A DNA stretch of 64,000 bases, taken from positions 39,385,767-39,449,766 of the forward strand of contig NC_084606.1 in NCBI RefSeq assembly GCF_033807715.1, in the 5' to 3' direction. Under the pieces are notes generated by a model. That model was not told the origin of the DNA, made no database searches, and saw only the letters and a program-made list of their open reading frames with translations. The position numbers were made by a program, and so were the translations under genes. Below are positions 40,401-55,400 of this stretch, one piece after another. Each line of letters starts with the position of its first letter. Positions within the stretch are counted from its first letter, which is position 1. This DNA comes from Cololabis saira (taxonomy: Eukaryota > Chordata > Actinopteri > Beloniformes > Belonidae).

Positions 40401-43400
40401 GATACCACAGCCCTAGTACCGCACTGACACCACAGCCCTAGTACCGCTCCGATAACACAGCCCTAGTACCGCTCTGATACTGATACCGCAGCCCTAGTAC
40501 CGCTCCGATACCACAGACCTAGTACCGCTCCGATATCACAGCCCTAGTACCACTCTGATACCGATACCACTGCCCTAGTACCACTCTGATACCGCAGCCC
40601 TAGTACCGCTCCGATACCAATACCACAGCCCTAGTACCGCTCCGATACCGATACCGCAGGCCTAGTACCGCTCTGACACTGCAGCCCTAGTACCGCTCCG
40701 ATACCAATACCGCAGCCCTAGTACCGCTCCGATACCGATACCACAGCCCTAGTGCCGCTCCGATACCGATACTGCAGCCCCAGTACTGCTCCGATACCGA
40801 TACCGCAGCCCTAGTACCGCTCCGATACCGATACCACAGCCCTAGTACCGCTCTGATACCGCAGCCCTAGTACCGCTCCAATACCGATACCGCAGCCCTA
40901 GTACCGCTCCGATACCGATACCGCAGCCCTAGTACCGCTCCGATACCACAGCCCTAGTACCGCTCCGATACCACAGCCCTAGTACCGCTCCGATACTGCA
41001 GCCCTAGTACCGCTCCGATACCACAGCCCTAGTACCGCTCTGATACCGATACCACAGCCCTAGTACCACTCTGATACCGATACCACTGCCCTAGTACCAC
41101 TCTGATACCGATACCACTGCCCTAGTACCACTCTGATACCGCAGCCCTAGTACCGCTCCGATACCAATACCACAGCCCTAGTACCGCTCCGATACTGCAG
41201 CCCTAGTACCGCTCCGATACCAATACCGCAGCCCTAGTACCGCTCCGATACCGCAGCCCTAGTACCGCTCCGATACCGATACCGCAGCCCTAGTACCGCT
41301 CCGATACCGATACCACAGCCCTAGTACCGCTCCGATTCCGATACCAATACCGCAGCCCTAGTACCGCTCTGATACCGATACCACAGCCCTAGTACCGCTC
41401 TGATACCACAGCCCTAGTACCGCTCCGATACCGATACCACAGCCCTAGTACCGCTCCGATAACACAGCCCTAGTACCGCTCTGATACTGATACCGCAGCC
41501 CTAGTACCGCTCCGATACCACAGACCTAGTACCGCTCCGATATCACAGCCCTAGTACCACTCTGATACCGATACCACTGCCCTAGTACCACTCTGATACC
41601 GCAGCCCTAGTACCGCTCCGATACCAATACCACAGCCCTAGTACCGTTCCGATACCGATACCGCAGGCCTAGTACCGCTCTGACACTGCATCCCTAGTAC
41701 CGCTCCGATACCAATACCGCAGCCCTAGTACCGCTCCGATACCGATACCACAGCCCTAGTGCCGCTCCGATACCGATACTGCAGCCCCAGTACTGCTCCA
41801 ATACCGATACCGCAGCCCTAGTACCGCTCCGATACCGATACCGCAGCCCTAGTACCGCTCCGATACCACAGCCCTAGTACCGCTCCGATACTGCAGCCCT
41901 AGTACTGCTCCGATACCACAGCCCTAGTACCGCTCTGATACCGATACCACAGCCCTAGTACCACTCTGATACCGATACCACTGCCCTAGTACCACTCTGA
42001 TACCGCAGCCCTAGTACCGCTCCGATACCAATACCGCAGCCCTAGTACCGCTCCGATACCGATACCGCAGCCCTAGTACCGCTCCGATACCGATACCGCA
42101 GCCCTAGTACCGCTCCGATACCGATACCACAGCCCTAGTACCGCTCCGATACTGCAGCCCTAGTACCGCTCCGATACCACAGCCCTAGTACCGCTCCGAT
42201 ACCGATACCACAGCCCTAGTACCACTCTGATACCGATACCACTGCCCTAGTACCACTCTGATACCGCAGCCCTAGTACCGCTCTGATACCAATACCACAG
42301 CCCTAGTACCGCTCCGATACAGATACCGCAGCCCTAACTACCGCTCCGATACCGCAGCCCTAGTACCGGTCTGATACTGATACCGCAGCCCTAGTACCGC
42401 TCCGAAACCACAGCCCTAGTACCGGTCCGATATCACAGCGCTAGTACCGCTCCGATACCGATACCGCAGCCCTAGTACCACTCCGATACCGCAGCCCTAG
42501 TACCGCTCCGATACCACAGCCCTAGTACTGCTCTGATACTGATACCGCAGCCCTAGTACTGCTCCGATACCAATACCACAGCCCTAGTACCGCTCTGATA
42601 TCACAGCCCTAGTACCACTCCGATACTGATACCGCAGCCCTAGTACCGCTCTGATACCGATATCACAGCCCTAGTACCGCTCCGATACCGATACCACAGC
42701 CCTAGTACCACTCTGATACCGATACCACTGCCCTAGTACCACTCTGATACCGCAGCCCTAGTACCGCTCCGATACCAATACCACAGCCCTAGTACCGCTC
42801 CGATACCAATACCGCAGCCCTAGTACCGCTCCGATACCGATACCGCAGCCCTAGTACCGCTCCGATACCGATACCGCAGCCCTAGTACCGCTCCGATACC
42901 GATACCACAGCCCTAGTACCGCTCCGATACTGCAGCCCTAGTACCGCTCCGATACCACAGCCCTAGTACCGCTCTGATACTGATACCGCAGCCCTAGTAC
43001 CGCTCCGATACCACAGCCCTAGTACCGCTCCGATATCACAGCCCTAGTACCGCTCCGATACCGATACCACAGCCCTAGTACCACTCTGATACCGATACCA
43101 CTGCCCTAGTATCACTCTGATACCGCAGCCCTAGTACCGCTCCGATACCAATACCACAGCCCTAGTACCACTCCGATACGATACCACAGCCCTAGTACCA
43201 CTCTGATACCGATACCACTGCCCTAGTACCACTCTGATACCGCAGCCCTAGTACCGCTCCGATACCAATACCACAGCCCTAGTATCACTCTGATACCGAT
43301 ACCACTGCCCTAGTACCACTCTGATACCGCAGCCCTACTACCGCTCCGATACCAATACCGCAGCCCTAGTACCGCTCTGATACCGCAGCCCTAGTACCGC

Positions 43401-46400
43401 TCCGATACCAATACCGCAGCCCTAGTACCGCTCAGATACCAATACCGCAGCCCTAGTACCGCTCCGATACCGATACCACAGCCCTAGTACCGCTCCGATA
43501 CAGATACCGCAGCCCTAGTACCGCTCCGATACCGCAGCCCTAGTACCGGTCTGATACTGATACCGCAGCCCTAGTACCGCTCCGAAACCACAGCCCTAGT
43601 ACCGGTCCGATATCACAGCCCTAGTACCGCTCCGATACCGATACCGCAGCCCTAGTACCACTCCGATACCGATACCGCAGCCCTAGTACCGCTCCGATAT
43701 CGATACCACAGCCCTAGTACCGCTCTGATACCGCAGCCCTAGTACCGCTCCAATACCGATACCGCAGCCCTAGTACCGCTCCGATACCGATACCGCAGCC
43801 CTAGTACCGCTCCGATACCACAGCCCTAGTACCGCTCCGATACCACAGCCCTAGTACCGCTCCGATACTGCAGCCCTAGTACCGCTCCGATACCACAGCC
43901 CTAGTACCGCTCTGATACCGATACCACAGCCCTAGTACCACTCTGATACCGATACCACTGCCCTAGTACCACTCTGATACCGATACCACTGCCCTAGTAC
44001 CACTCTGATACCGCAGCCCTAGTACCGCTCCGATACCAATACCACAGCCCTAGTACCGCTCCGATACTGCAGCCCTAGTACCGCTCCGATACCAATACCG
44101 CAGCCCTAGTACCGCTCCGATACCGCAGCCCTAGTACCGCTCCGATACCGATACCGCAGCCCTAGTACCGCTCCGATACCGATACCACAGCCCTAGTACC
44201 GCTCCGATTCCGATACCAATACCGCAGCCCTAGTACCGCTCTGATACCGATACCACAGCCCTAGTACCGCTCTGATACCACAGCCCTAGTACCGCTCCGA
44301 TACCGATACCACAGCCCTAGTACCGCTCCGATAACACAGCCCTAGTACCGCTCTGATACTGATACCGCAGCCCTAGTACCGCTCCGATACCACAGACCTA
44401 GTACCGCTCCGATACCACAGACCTAGTACCGCTCCGATATCACAGCCCTAGTACCACTCTGATACCGATACCACTGCCCTAGTACCACTCTGATACCGCA
44501 GCCCTAGTACCGCTCCGATACCAATACCACAGCCCTAGTACCGCTCCGATACCAATACCGCAGCCCTAGTACCGCTCCGATACCGCAGCCCTAGTACCGC
44601 TCCGATACCGATACCGCAGCCCTAGTACCGCTCCGATACCGATACCACAGCCCTAGTACCGCTCCGATTCCGATACCAATACCGCAGCCCTAGTACCGCT
44701 CTGATACCGATACCACAGCCCTAGTACCGCTCTGATACCACAGCCCTAGTACCGCTCCGATACCGATACCACAGCCCTAGTACCGCTCCGATAACACAGC
44801 CCTAGTACCGCTCTGATACTGATACCGCAGCCCTAGTACCGCTCCGATACCACAGACCTAGTACCGCTCCGATACCACAGACCTAGTACCGCTCCGATAT
44901 CACAGCCCTAGTACCACTCTGATACCGATACCACTGCCCTAGTACCACTCTGATACCGCAGCCCTAGTACCGCTCCGATACCAATACCACAGCCCTAGTA
45001 CCGTTCCGATACCGATACCGCAGGCCTAGTACCGCTCTGACACTGCATCCCTAGTACCGCTCCGATACCAATACCGTAGCCCTAGTACCGCTCCGATACC
45101 GATACCACAGCCCTAGTGCCGCTCCGATACCGATACTGCAGCCCCAGTACTGCTCCAATACCGATACCGCAGCCCTAGTACCGCTCCGATACCGATACCG
45201 CAGCCCTAGTACCGCTCCGATACCACAGCCCTAGTACCGCTCCGATACTGCAGCCCTAGTACCGCTCCGATACCACAGCCCTAGTACCGCTCTGATACCG
45301 ATACCACAGCCCTAGTACCACTCTGATACCGATACCACTGCCCTAGTACCACTCTGATACCGCAGCCCTAGTACCGCTCCGATACCAATACCGCAGCCCT
45401 AGTACCGCTCCGATACCGATACCGCAGCCCTAGTACCGCTCCGATACCGATACCGCAGCCCTAGTACCGCTCCGATACCGATACCACAGCCCTAGTACCG
45501 CTCCGATACTGCAGCCCTAGTACCGCTCCGATACCACAGCCCTAGTACCGCTCTGATACTGATACCACAGCCCTAGTACCGCTCCGATATCACAGCCCTA
45601 GTACCGCTCCGATACCGATACCACAGCCCTAGTACCACTCTGATACCGATACCACTGCCCTAGTACCACTCTGATACCGCAGCCCTAGTACCGCTCTGAT
45701 ACCAATACCACAGCCCTAGTACCGCTCCGATACAGATACCGCAGCCCTAACTACCGCTCCGATACCGCAGCCCTAGTACCGGTCTGATACTGATACCGCA
45801 GCCCTAGTACCGCTCCGAAACCACAGCCCTAGTACCGCTCTGATACCACAGCCCTAGTACCGCTCCGATACCGATACCACAGCCCTAGTACCGCTCCGAT
45901 AACACAGCCCTAGTACCGCTCTGATACTGATACCGCAGCCCTAGTACCGCTCCGATACCACAGACCTAGTACCGCTCCGATATCACAGCCCTAGTACCAC
46001 TCTGATACCGATACCACTGCCCTAGTACCACTCTGATACCGCAGCCCTAGTACCGCTCCGATACCAATACCACAGCCCTAGTACCGTTCCGATACCGATA
46101 CCGCAGGCCTAGTACCGCTCTGACACTGCATCCCTAGTACCGCTCCGATACCAATACCGCAGCCCTAGTACCGCTCCGATACCGATACCACAGCCCTAGT
46201 GCCGCTCCGATACCGATACTGCAGCCCCAGTACTGCTCCAATACCGATACCGCAGCCCTAGTACCGCTCCGATACCGATACCGCAGCCCTAGTACCGCTC
46301 CGATACCACAGCCCTAGTACCGCTCCGATACTGCAGCCCTAGTACCGCTCCGATACCACAGCCCTAGTACCGCTCTGATACCGATACCACAGCCCTAGTA

Positions 46401-49400
46401 CCACTCTGATACCGATACCACTGCCCTAGTACCACTCTGATACCGCAGCCCTAATACCGCTCCGATACCAATACCGCAGCCCTAGTACCGCTCCGATACC
46501 GATACCGCAGCCCTAGTACCGCTCCGATACCGATACCGCAGCCCTAGTACCGCTCCGATACCGATACCACAGCCCTAGTACCGCTCCGATACTGCAGCCC
46601 TAGTACCGCTCCGATACCACAGCCCTAGTACCGCTCTGATACTGATACCACAGCCCTAGTACCGCTCCGATATCACAGCCCTAGTACCGCTCCGATACCG
46701 ATACCACAGCCCTAGTACCACTCTGATACCGATACCACTGCCCTAGTACCACTCTGATACCGCAGCCCTAGTACCGCTCTGATACCAATACCACAGCCCT
46801 AGTACCGCTCCGATACAGATACCGCAGCCCTAACTACCGCTCCGATACCGCAGCCCTAGTACCGGTCTGATACTGATACCGCAGCCCTAGTACCGCTCCG
46901 AAACCACAGCCCTAGTACCGGTCCGATATCACAGCGCTAGTACCGCTCCGATACCGATACCGCAGCCCTAGTACCACTCCGATACCGCAGCCCTAGTACC
47001 GCTCCGATACCACAGCCCTAGTACTGCTCTGATACTGATACCGCAGCCCTAGTACTGCTCCGATACCAATACCACAGCCCTAGTACCGCTCTGATATCAC
47101 AGCCCTAGTACCACTCCGATACTGATACCGCAGCCCTAGTACCGCTCTGATACCGATATCACAGCCCTAGTACCGCTCCGATACCGATACCACAGCCCTA
47201 GTACCACTCTGATACCGATACCACTGCCCTAGTACCACTCTGATACCGCAGCCCTAGTACCGCTCCGATACCAATACCACAGCCCTAGTACCGCTCCGAT
47301 ACCAATACCGCAGCCCTAGTACCGCTCCGATACCGATACCGCAGCCCTAGTACCGCTCCGATACCGATACCGCAGCCCTAGTACCGCTCCGATACCGATA
47401 CCACAGCCCTAGTACCGCTCCGATACTGCAGCCCTAGTACCGCTCCGATACCACAGCCCTAGTACCGCTCTGATACTGATACCGCAGCCCTAGTACCGCT
47501 CCGATACCACAGCCCTAGTACCGCTCCGATATCACAGCCCTAGTACCGCTCCGATACCGATACCACAGCCCTAGTACCACTCTGATACCGATACCACTGC
47601 CCTAGTATCACTCTGATACCGCAGCCCTAGTACCGCTCCGATACCAATACCACAGCCCTAGTACCACTCCGATACCGATACCACAGCCCTAGTACCACTC
47701 TGATACCGATACCACTGCCCTAGTACCACTCTGATACCGCAGCCCTAGTACCGCTCCGATACCAATACCACAGCCCTAGTATCACTCTGATACCGATACC
47801 ACTGCCCTAGTACCACTCTGATACCGCAGCCCTAGTACCGCTCCGATACCAATACCGCAGCCCTAGTACCGCTCAGATACCAATACCGCAGCCCTAGTAC
47901 CGCTCCGATACCACAGCCCTAGTACCGCTCCGATACAGATACCGCAGCCCTAGTACCGCTCCGATACCGCAGCCCTAGTACCGGTCTGATACTGATACCG
48001 CAGCCCTAGTACCGCTCCGAAACCACAGCCCTAGTACCGGTCCGATATCACAGCCCTAGTACCGCTCCGATACCGATACCGCAGCCCTAGTACCACTCCG
48101 ATACCGCAGCCCTTGTACCGCTCCGATACCACAGCCCTAGTACCGCTCTGATACTGATACCGCAGCCCTAGTACTGCTCCAATACCAATACCACAGCCCT
48201 AGTACCGCTCCGATACCGCAGCCCTAGTACCGCTCTGATACCGATATCACAGCCCTAGTACCGCTCCGATACCATACCACAGCCCTAGTACCACTCTGAT
48301 ACCGATACCACTGCCCTAGTACCACTCTGATACCGCAGCCCTAGTACCGCTCCGATACCAATACCACAGCCCTAGTACCACTCTGATACCGATAACACTG
48401 CCCTAGTACCACTCTGATACCGCAGCCCTAGTACCGCTCTGATACCAATACCACAGCCCTAGTACCGCTCCGATACAGATACCGCAGCCCTAGTACCGCT
48501 CTGATACCGCAGCCCTAGTACCGGTCTGATACTGATACCGCAGCCCTAGTACCGCTCCGAAACCACAGCCCTAGTACCGGTCCGATATCACAGCGCTAGT
48601 ACCGCTCCGATACCGATACCGCAGCCCTAGTACCACTCCGATACCGCAGCCCTAGTACCGCTCCGATACCACAGCCCTAGTACCGCTCTGATACTGATAC
48701 CGCAGCCCTAGTACTGCTCCGATACCAATACCACAGCCCTAGTACCGCTCTAATATCACAGCCCTAGTACCACTCCGATACCGATACCGCAGCCCTAGTA
48801 CCGCTCTGATACCGATATCACAGCCCTAGTACCGCTCCGATACCGATACCACAGCCCTAGTACCACTCTGATACCGATACCACTGCCCTAGTACCACTCT
48901 GATACCGCAGCCCTAGTACCGCTCCGATACCAATACCACAGCCCTAGTACCGCTCCGATACCAATACCGCAGCCCTAGTACCGCTCCGATACCGATACCG
49001 CAGCCCTAGTACCGCTCCGATACCGATACCGCAGCCCTAGTACCGCTCCGATACCGATACCGCAGCCCTAGTACCGCTCCGATACTGCAGCCCTAGTACC
49101 GCTCCGATACCACAGCCCTAGTACCGCTCTGATACTGATACCGCAGCCCTAGTACCGCTCCGATACCACAGCCCTAGTACCGCTCCGATATCACAGCCCT
49201 AGTACCGCTCCGATACCGATACCACAGCCCTAGTACCACTCTGATACCGATACCACTGCCCTAGTATCACTCTGATACCGCAGCCCTAGTACCGCTCCGA
49301 TACCAATACCACAGCCCTAGTACCACTCCGATACCGATACCACAGCCCTAGTACCACTCTGATACCGATACCACTGCCCTAGTACCACTCTGATACCGCA

Positions 49401-52400
49401 GCCCTAGTACCGCTCCGATACCAATACCACAGCCCTAGTACCACTCTGATACCGATACCACTGCCCTAGTACCACTCTGATACCGCAGCCCTAGTACCGC
49501 TCCGATACCAATACCGCAGCCCTAGTACCGCTCCGATACCAATACCGCAGCCCTAGTACCGCTCCGATACCGATACCACAGCCCTAGTACCGCTCCGATA
49601 CAGATACCGCAGCCCTAGTACCGCTCCGATACCGCAGCCCTAGTACCGGTCTGATACTGATACCGCAGCCCTAGTACCGCTCCGAAACCACAGCCCTAGT
49701 ACCGGTCCGATATCACAGCCCTAGTACCGCTCCGATACCGATACCGCAGCCCTAGTACCACTCCGATACTGCAGCCCTAGTACCGCTCCGATACCACAGC
49801 CCTAGTACCGCTCTGATACTGATACCGCAGCCCTAGTACTGCTCCAATACCAATACCACAGCCCTAGTACCGCTCCGATATCACAGCCCTAGTACCACTC
49901 CGATACCGATACCGCAGCCCTAGTACCGCTCTGATACCGATATCACAGCCCTAGTACCGCTCCGATACCGATACCACAGCCCTAGTACCACTCTGATACC
50001 GATACCACTGCCCTAGTACCACTCTGATACCGCAGCCCTAGTACCGCTCCGATACCAATACCACAGCCCTAGTACCGCTCCGATACCGATACCACAGCCC
50101 TAGTACCACTCTGATACCGATACCACTGCCCTAGTACCACTCTGATACCGCAGCCCTAGTACCGCTCCGATACCAATACCGCAGCCCTAGTACCGCTCCG
50201 ATACCGATACCGCAGCCCTAGTACCGCTCCGATACCGATACCGCAGCCCTAGTACCGCTCCGATACCGATACCACAGCCCTAGTACCGCTCCGATACTGC
50301 AGCCCTAGTACCGCTCCGATACCACAGCCCTAGTACCGCTCTGATACTGATACCACAGCCCTAGTACCGCTCCGATATCACAGCCCTAGTACCGCTCCGA
50401 TACCGATACCACAGCCCTAGTACCACTCTGATACCGATACCACTGCCCTAGTACCACTCTGATACCGCAGCCCTAGTACCGCTCTGATACCAATACCACA
50501 GCCCTAGTACCGCTCCGATACAGATACCGCAGCCCTAACTACCGCTCCGATACCGCAGCCCTAGTACCGGTCTGATACTGATACCGCAGCCCTAGTACCG
50601 CTCCGAAACCACAGCCCTAGTACCGGTCCGATATCACAGCGCTAGTACCGCTCCGATACCGATACCGCAGCCCTATTACCACTCCGATACCGCAGCCCTA
50701 GTACCGCTCCGATACCACAGCCCTAGTACTGCTCTGATACTGATACCGCAGCCCTAGTACTGCTCCGATACCAATACCACAGCCCTAGTACCGCTCTGAT
50801 ATCACAGCCCTAGTACCACTCCGATACTGATACCGCAGCCCTAGTACCGCTCTGATACCGATATCACAGCCCTAGTACCGCTCCGATACCGATACCACAG
50901 CCCTAGTACCACTCTGATACCGATACCACTGCCCTAGTACCACTCTGATACCGCAGCCCTAGTACCGCTCCGATACCAATACCACAGCCCTAGTACCGCT
51001 CCGATACCAATACCGCAGCCCTAGTACCGCTCCGATACCGATACCGCAGCCCTAGTACCGCTCCGATACCGATACCGCAGCCCTAATACCGCTCCGATAC
51101 CGATACCACAGCCCTAGTACCGCTCCGATACTGCAGCCCTAGTACCGCTCCGATACCACAGCCCTAGTACCGCTCTGATACTGATACCGCAGCCCTAGTA
51201 CCGCTCCGATACAACAGCCCTAGTACCGCTCCGATATCACAGCCCTAGTACCGCTCCGATACCGATACCACAGCCCTAGTACCACTCTGATACCGATACC
51301 ACTGCCCTAGTATCACTCTGATACCGCAGCCCTAGTACCGCTCCGATACCAATACCACAGCCCTAGTACCACTCCGATACGATACCACAGCCCTAGTACC
51401 ACTCTGATACCGATACCACTGCCCTAGTACCACTCTGATACCGCAGCCCTAGTACCGCTCCGATACCAATACCACAGCCCTAGTATCACTCTGATACCGA
51501 TGCCACTGCCCTAGTACCACTCTGATACCGCAGCCCTAGTACCGCTCCGATACCAATACCGCAGCCCTAGTACCGCTCAGATACCAATACCGCAGCCCTA
51601 GTACCGCTCCGATACCGATACCACAGCCCTAGTACCGCTCCGATACAGATACCGCAGCCCTAGTACCGCTCCGATACCGCAGCCCTAGTACCGGTCTGAT
51701 ACTGATACCGCAGCCCTAGTACCGCTCCGAAACCACAGCCCTAGTACCGGTCCGATATCACAGCCCTAGTACCGCTCCGATACCGATACCGCAGCCCTAG
51801 TACCACTCCGATACCGATACCGCAGCCCTAGTACCGCTCCGATACCGATACCACAGCCCTAGTACCGCTCTGATACCGCAGCCCTAGTACCGCTCCAATA
51901 CCGATACCGCAGCCCTAGTACCGCTCCGATACCGATACCGCAGCCCTAGTACCGCTCCGATACCACAGCCCTAGTACCGCTCCGATACCACAGCCCTAGT
52001 ACCGCTCCGATACTGCAGCCCTAGTACCGCTCCGATACCACAGCCCTAGTACCGCTCTGATACCGATACCACAGCCCTAGTACCACTCTGATACCGATAC
52101 CACTGCCCTAGTACCACTCTGATACCGATACCACTGCCCTAGTACCACTCTGATACCGCAGCCCTAGTACCGCTCCGATACCAATACCACAGCCCTAGTA
52201 CCGCTCCGATACTGCAGCCCTAGTACCGCTCCGATACCAATACCGCAGCCCTAGTACCGCTCCGATACCGCAGCCCTAGTACCGCTCCGATACCGATACC
52301 GCAGCCCTAGTACCGCTCCGATACCGATACCACAGCCCTAGTACCGCTCCGATTCCGATACCAATACCGCAGCCCTAGTACCGCTCTGATACCGATACCA

Positions 52401-55400
52401 CAGCCCTAGTACCGCTCTGATACCACAGCCCTAGTACCGCTCCGATACCGATACCACAGCCCTAGTACCGCTCCGATAACACAGCCCTAGTACCGCTCTG
52501 ATACTGATACCGCAGCCCTAGTACCGCTCCGATACCACAGACCTAGTACCGCTCCGATATCACAGCCCTAGTACCACTCTGATACCGATACCACTGCCCT
52601 AGTACCACTCTGATACCGCAGCCCTAGTACCGCTCCGATACCAATACCACAGCCCTAGTACCGTTCCGATACCGATACCGCAGGCCTAGTACCGCTCTGA
52701 CACTGCATCCCTAGTACCGCTCCGATACCAATACCGCAGCCCTAGTACCGCTCCGATACCGATACCACAGCCCTAGTGCCGCTCCGATACCGATACTGCA
52801 GCCCCAGTACTGCTCCAATACCGATACCGCAGCCCTAGTACCGCTCCGATACCGATACCGCAGCCCTAGTACCGCTCCGATACCACAGCCCTAGTACCGC
52901 TCCGATACTGCAGCCCTAGTACCGCTCCGATACCACAGCCCTAGTACCGCTCTGATACCGATACCACAGCCCTAGTACCACTCTGATACCGATACCACTG
53001 CCCTAGTACCACTCTGATACCGCAGCCCTAGTACCGCTCCGATACCAATACCGCAGCCCTAGTACCGCTCCGATACCGATACCGCAGCCCTAGTACCGCT
53101 CCGATACCGATACCGCAGCCCTAGTACCGCTCCGATACCGATACCACAGCCCTAGTACCGCTCCGATACTGCAGCCCTAGTACCGCTCCGATACCACAGC
53201 CCTAGTACCGCTCTGATACTGATACCACAGCCCTAGTACCGCTCCGATATCACAGCCCTAGTACCGCTCCGATACCGATACCACAGCCCTAGTACCACTC
53301 TGATACCGATACCACTGCCCTAGTACCACTCTGATACCGCAGCCCTAGTACCGCTCTGATACCAATACCACAGCCCTAGTACCGCTCCGATACAGATACC
53401 GCAGCCCTAACTACCGCTCCGATACCGCAGCCCTAGTACCGGTCTGATACTGATACCGCAGCCCTAGTACCGCTCCGAAACCACAGCCCTAGTACCGGTC
53501 CGATATCACAGCGCTAGTACCGCTCCGATACCGATACCGCAGCCCTAGTACCACTCCGATACCGCAGCCCTAGTACCGCTCCGATACCACAGCCCTAGTA
53601 CTGCTCTGATACTGATACCGCAGCCCTAGTACTGCTCCGATACCAATACCACAGCCCTAGTACCGCTCTGATATCACAGCCCTAGTACCACTCCGATACT
53701 GATACCGCAGCCCTAGTACCGCTCTGATACCGATATCACAGCCCTAGTACCGCTCCGATACCGATACCACAGCCCTAGTACCACTCTGATACCGATACCA
53801 CTGCCCTAGTACCACTCTGATACCGCAGCCCTAGTACCGCTCCGATACCAATACCACAGCCCTAGTACCGCTCCGATACCAATACCGCAGCCCTAGTACC
53901 GCTCCGATACCGATACCGCAGCCCTAGTACCGCTCCGATACCGATACCGCAGCCCTAGTACCGCTCCGATACCGATACCACAGCCCTAGTACCGCTCCGA
54001 TACTGCAGCCCTAGTACCGCTCCGATACCACAGCCCTAGTACCGCTCTGATACTGATACGGCAGCCCTAGTACCGCTCCGATACCACAGCCCTAGTACCG
54101 CTCCGATATCACAGCCCTAGTACCGCTCCGATACCGATACCACAGCCCTAGTACCACTCTGATACCGATACCACTGCCCTAGTATCACTCTGATACCGCA
54201 GCCCTAGTACCGCTCCGATACCAATACCACAGCCCTAGTACCACTCCGATACCGATACCACAGCCCTAGTACCACTCTGATACCGATACCACTGCCCTAG
54301 TACCACTCTGATACCGCAGCCCTAGTACCGCTCCGATACCAATACCACAGCCCTAGTATCACTCTGATACCGATACCACTGCCCTAGTACCACTCTGATA
54401 CCGCAGCCCTAGTACCGCTCCGATACCAATACCGCAGCCCTAGTACCGCTCAGATACCAATACCGCAGCCCTAGTACCGCTCCGATACCACAGCCCTAGT
54501 ACCGCTCCGATACAGATACCGCAGCCCTAGTACCGCTCCGATACCGCAGCCCTAGTACCGGTCTGATACTGATACCGCAGCCCTAGTACCGCTCCGAAAC
54601 CACAGCCCTAGTACCGGTCCGATATCACAGCCCTAGTACCGCTCCGATACCGATACCGCAGCCCTAGTACCACTCCGATACCGCAGCCCTTGTACCGCTC
54701 CGATACCACAGCCCTAGTACCGCTCTGATACTGATACCGCAGCCCTAGTACTGCTCCAATACCAATACCACAGCCCTAGTACCGCTCCGATACCGCAGCC
54801 CTAGTACCGCTCTGATACCGATATCACAGCCCTAGTACCGCTCCGATACCATACCACAGCCCTAGTACCACTCTGATACCGATACCACTGCCCTAGTACC
54901 ACTCTGATACCGCAGCCCTAGTACCGCTCCGATACCAATACCACAGCCCTAGTACCACTCTGATACCGATAACACTGCCCTAGTACCACTCTGATACCGC
55001 AGCCCTAGTACCGCTCTGATACCAATACCACAGCCCTAGTACCGCTCCGATACAGATACCGCAGCCCTAGTACCGCTCTGATACCGCAGCCCTAGTACCG
55101 GTCTGATACTGATACCGCAGCCCTAGTACCGCTCCGAAACCACAGCCCTAGTACCGGTCCGATATCACAGCGCTAGTACCGCTCTGATACCGATACCGCA
55201 GCCCTAGTACCACTCCGATACCGCAGCCCTAGTACCGCTCCGATACCACAGCCCTAGTACCGCTCTGATACTGATACCGCAGCCCTAGTACTGCTCCGAT
55301 ACCAATACCACAGCCCTAGTACCGCTCTAATATCACAGCCCTAGTACCACTCCGATACTGATACCGCAGCCCTAGTACCGCTCTGATACCGATATCACAG

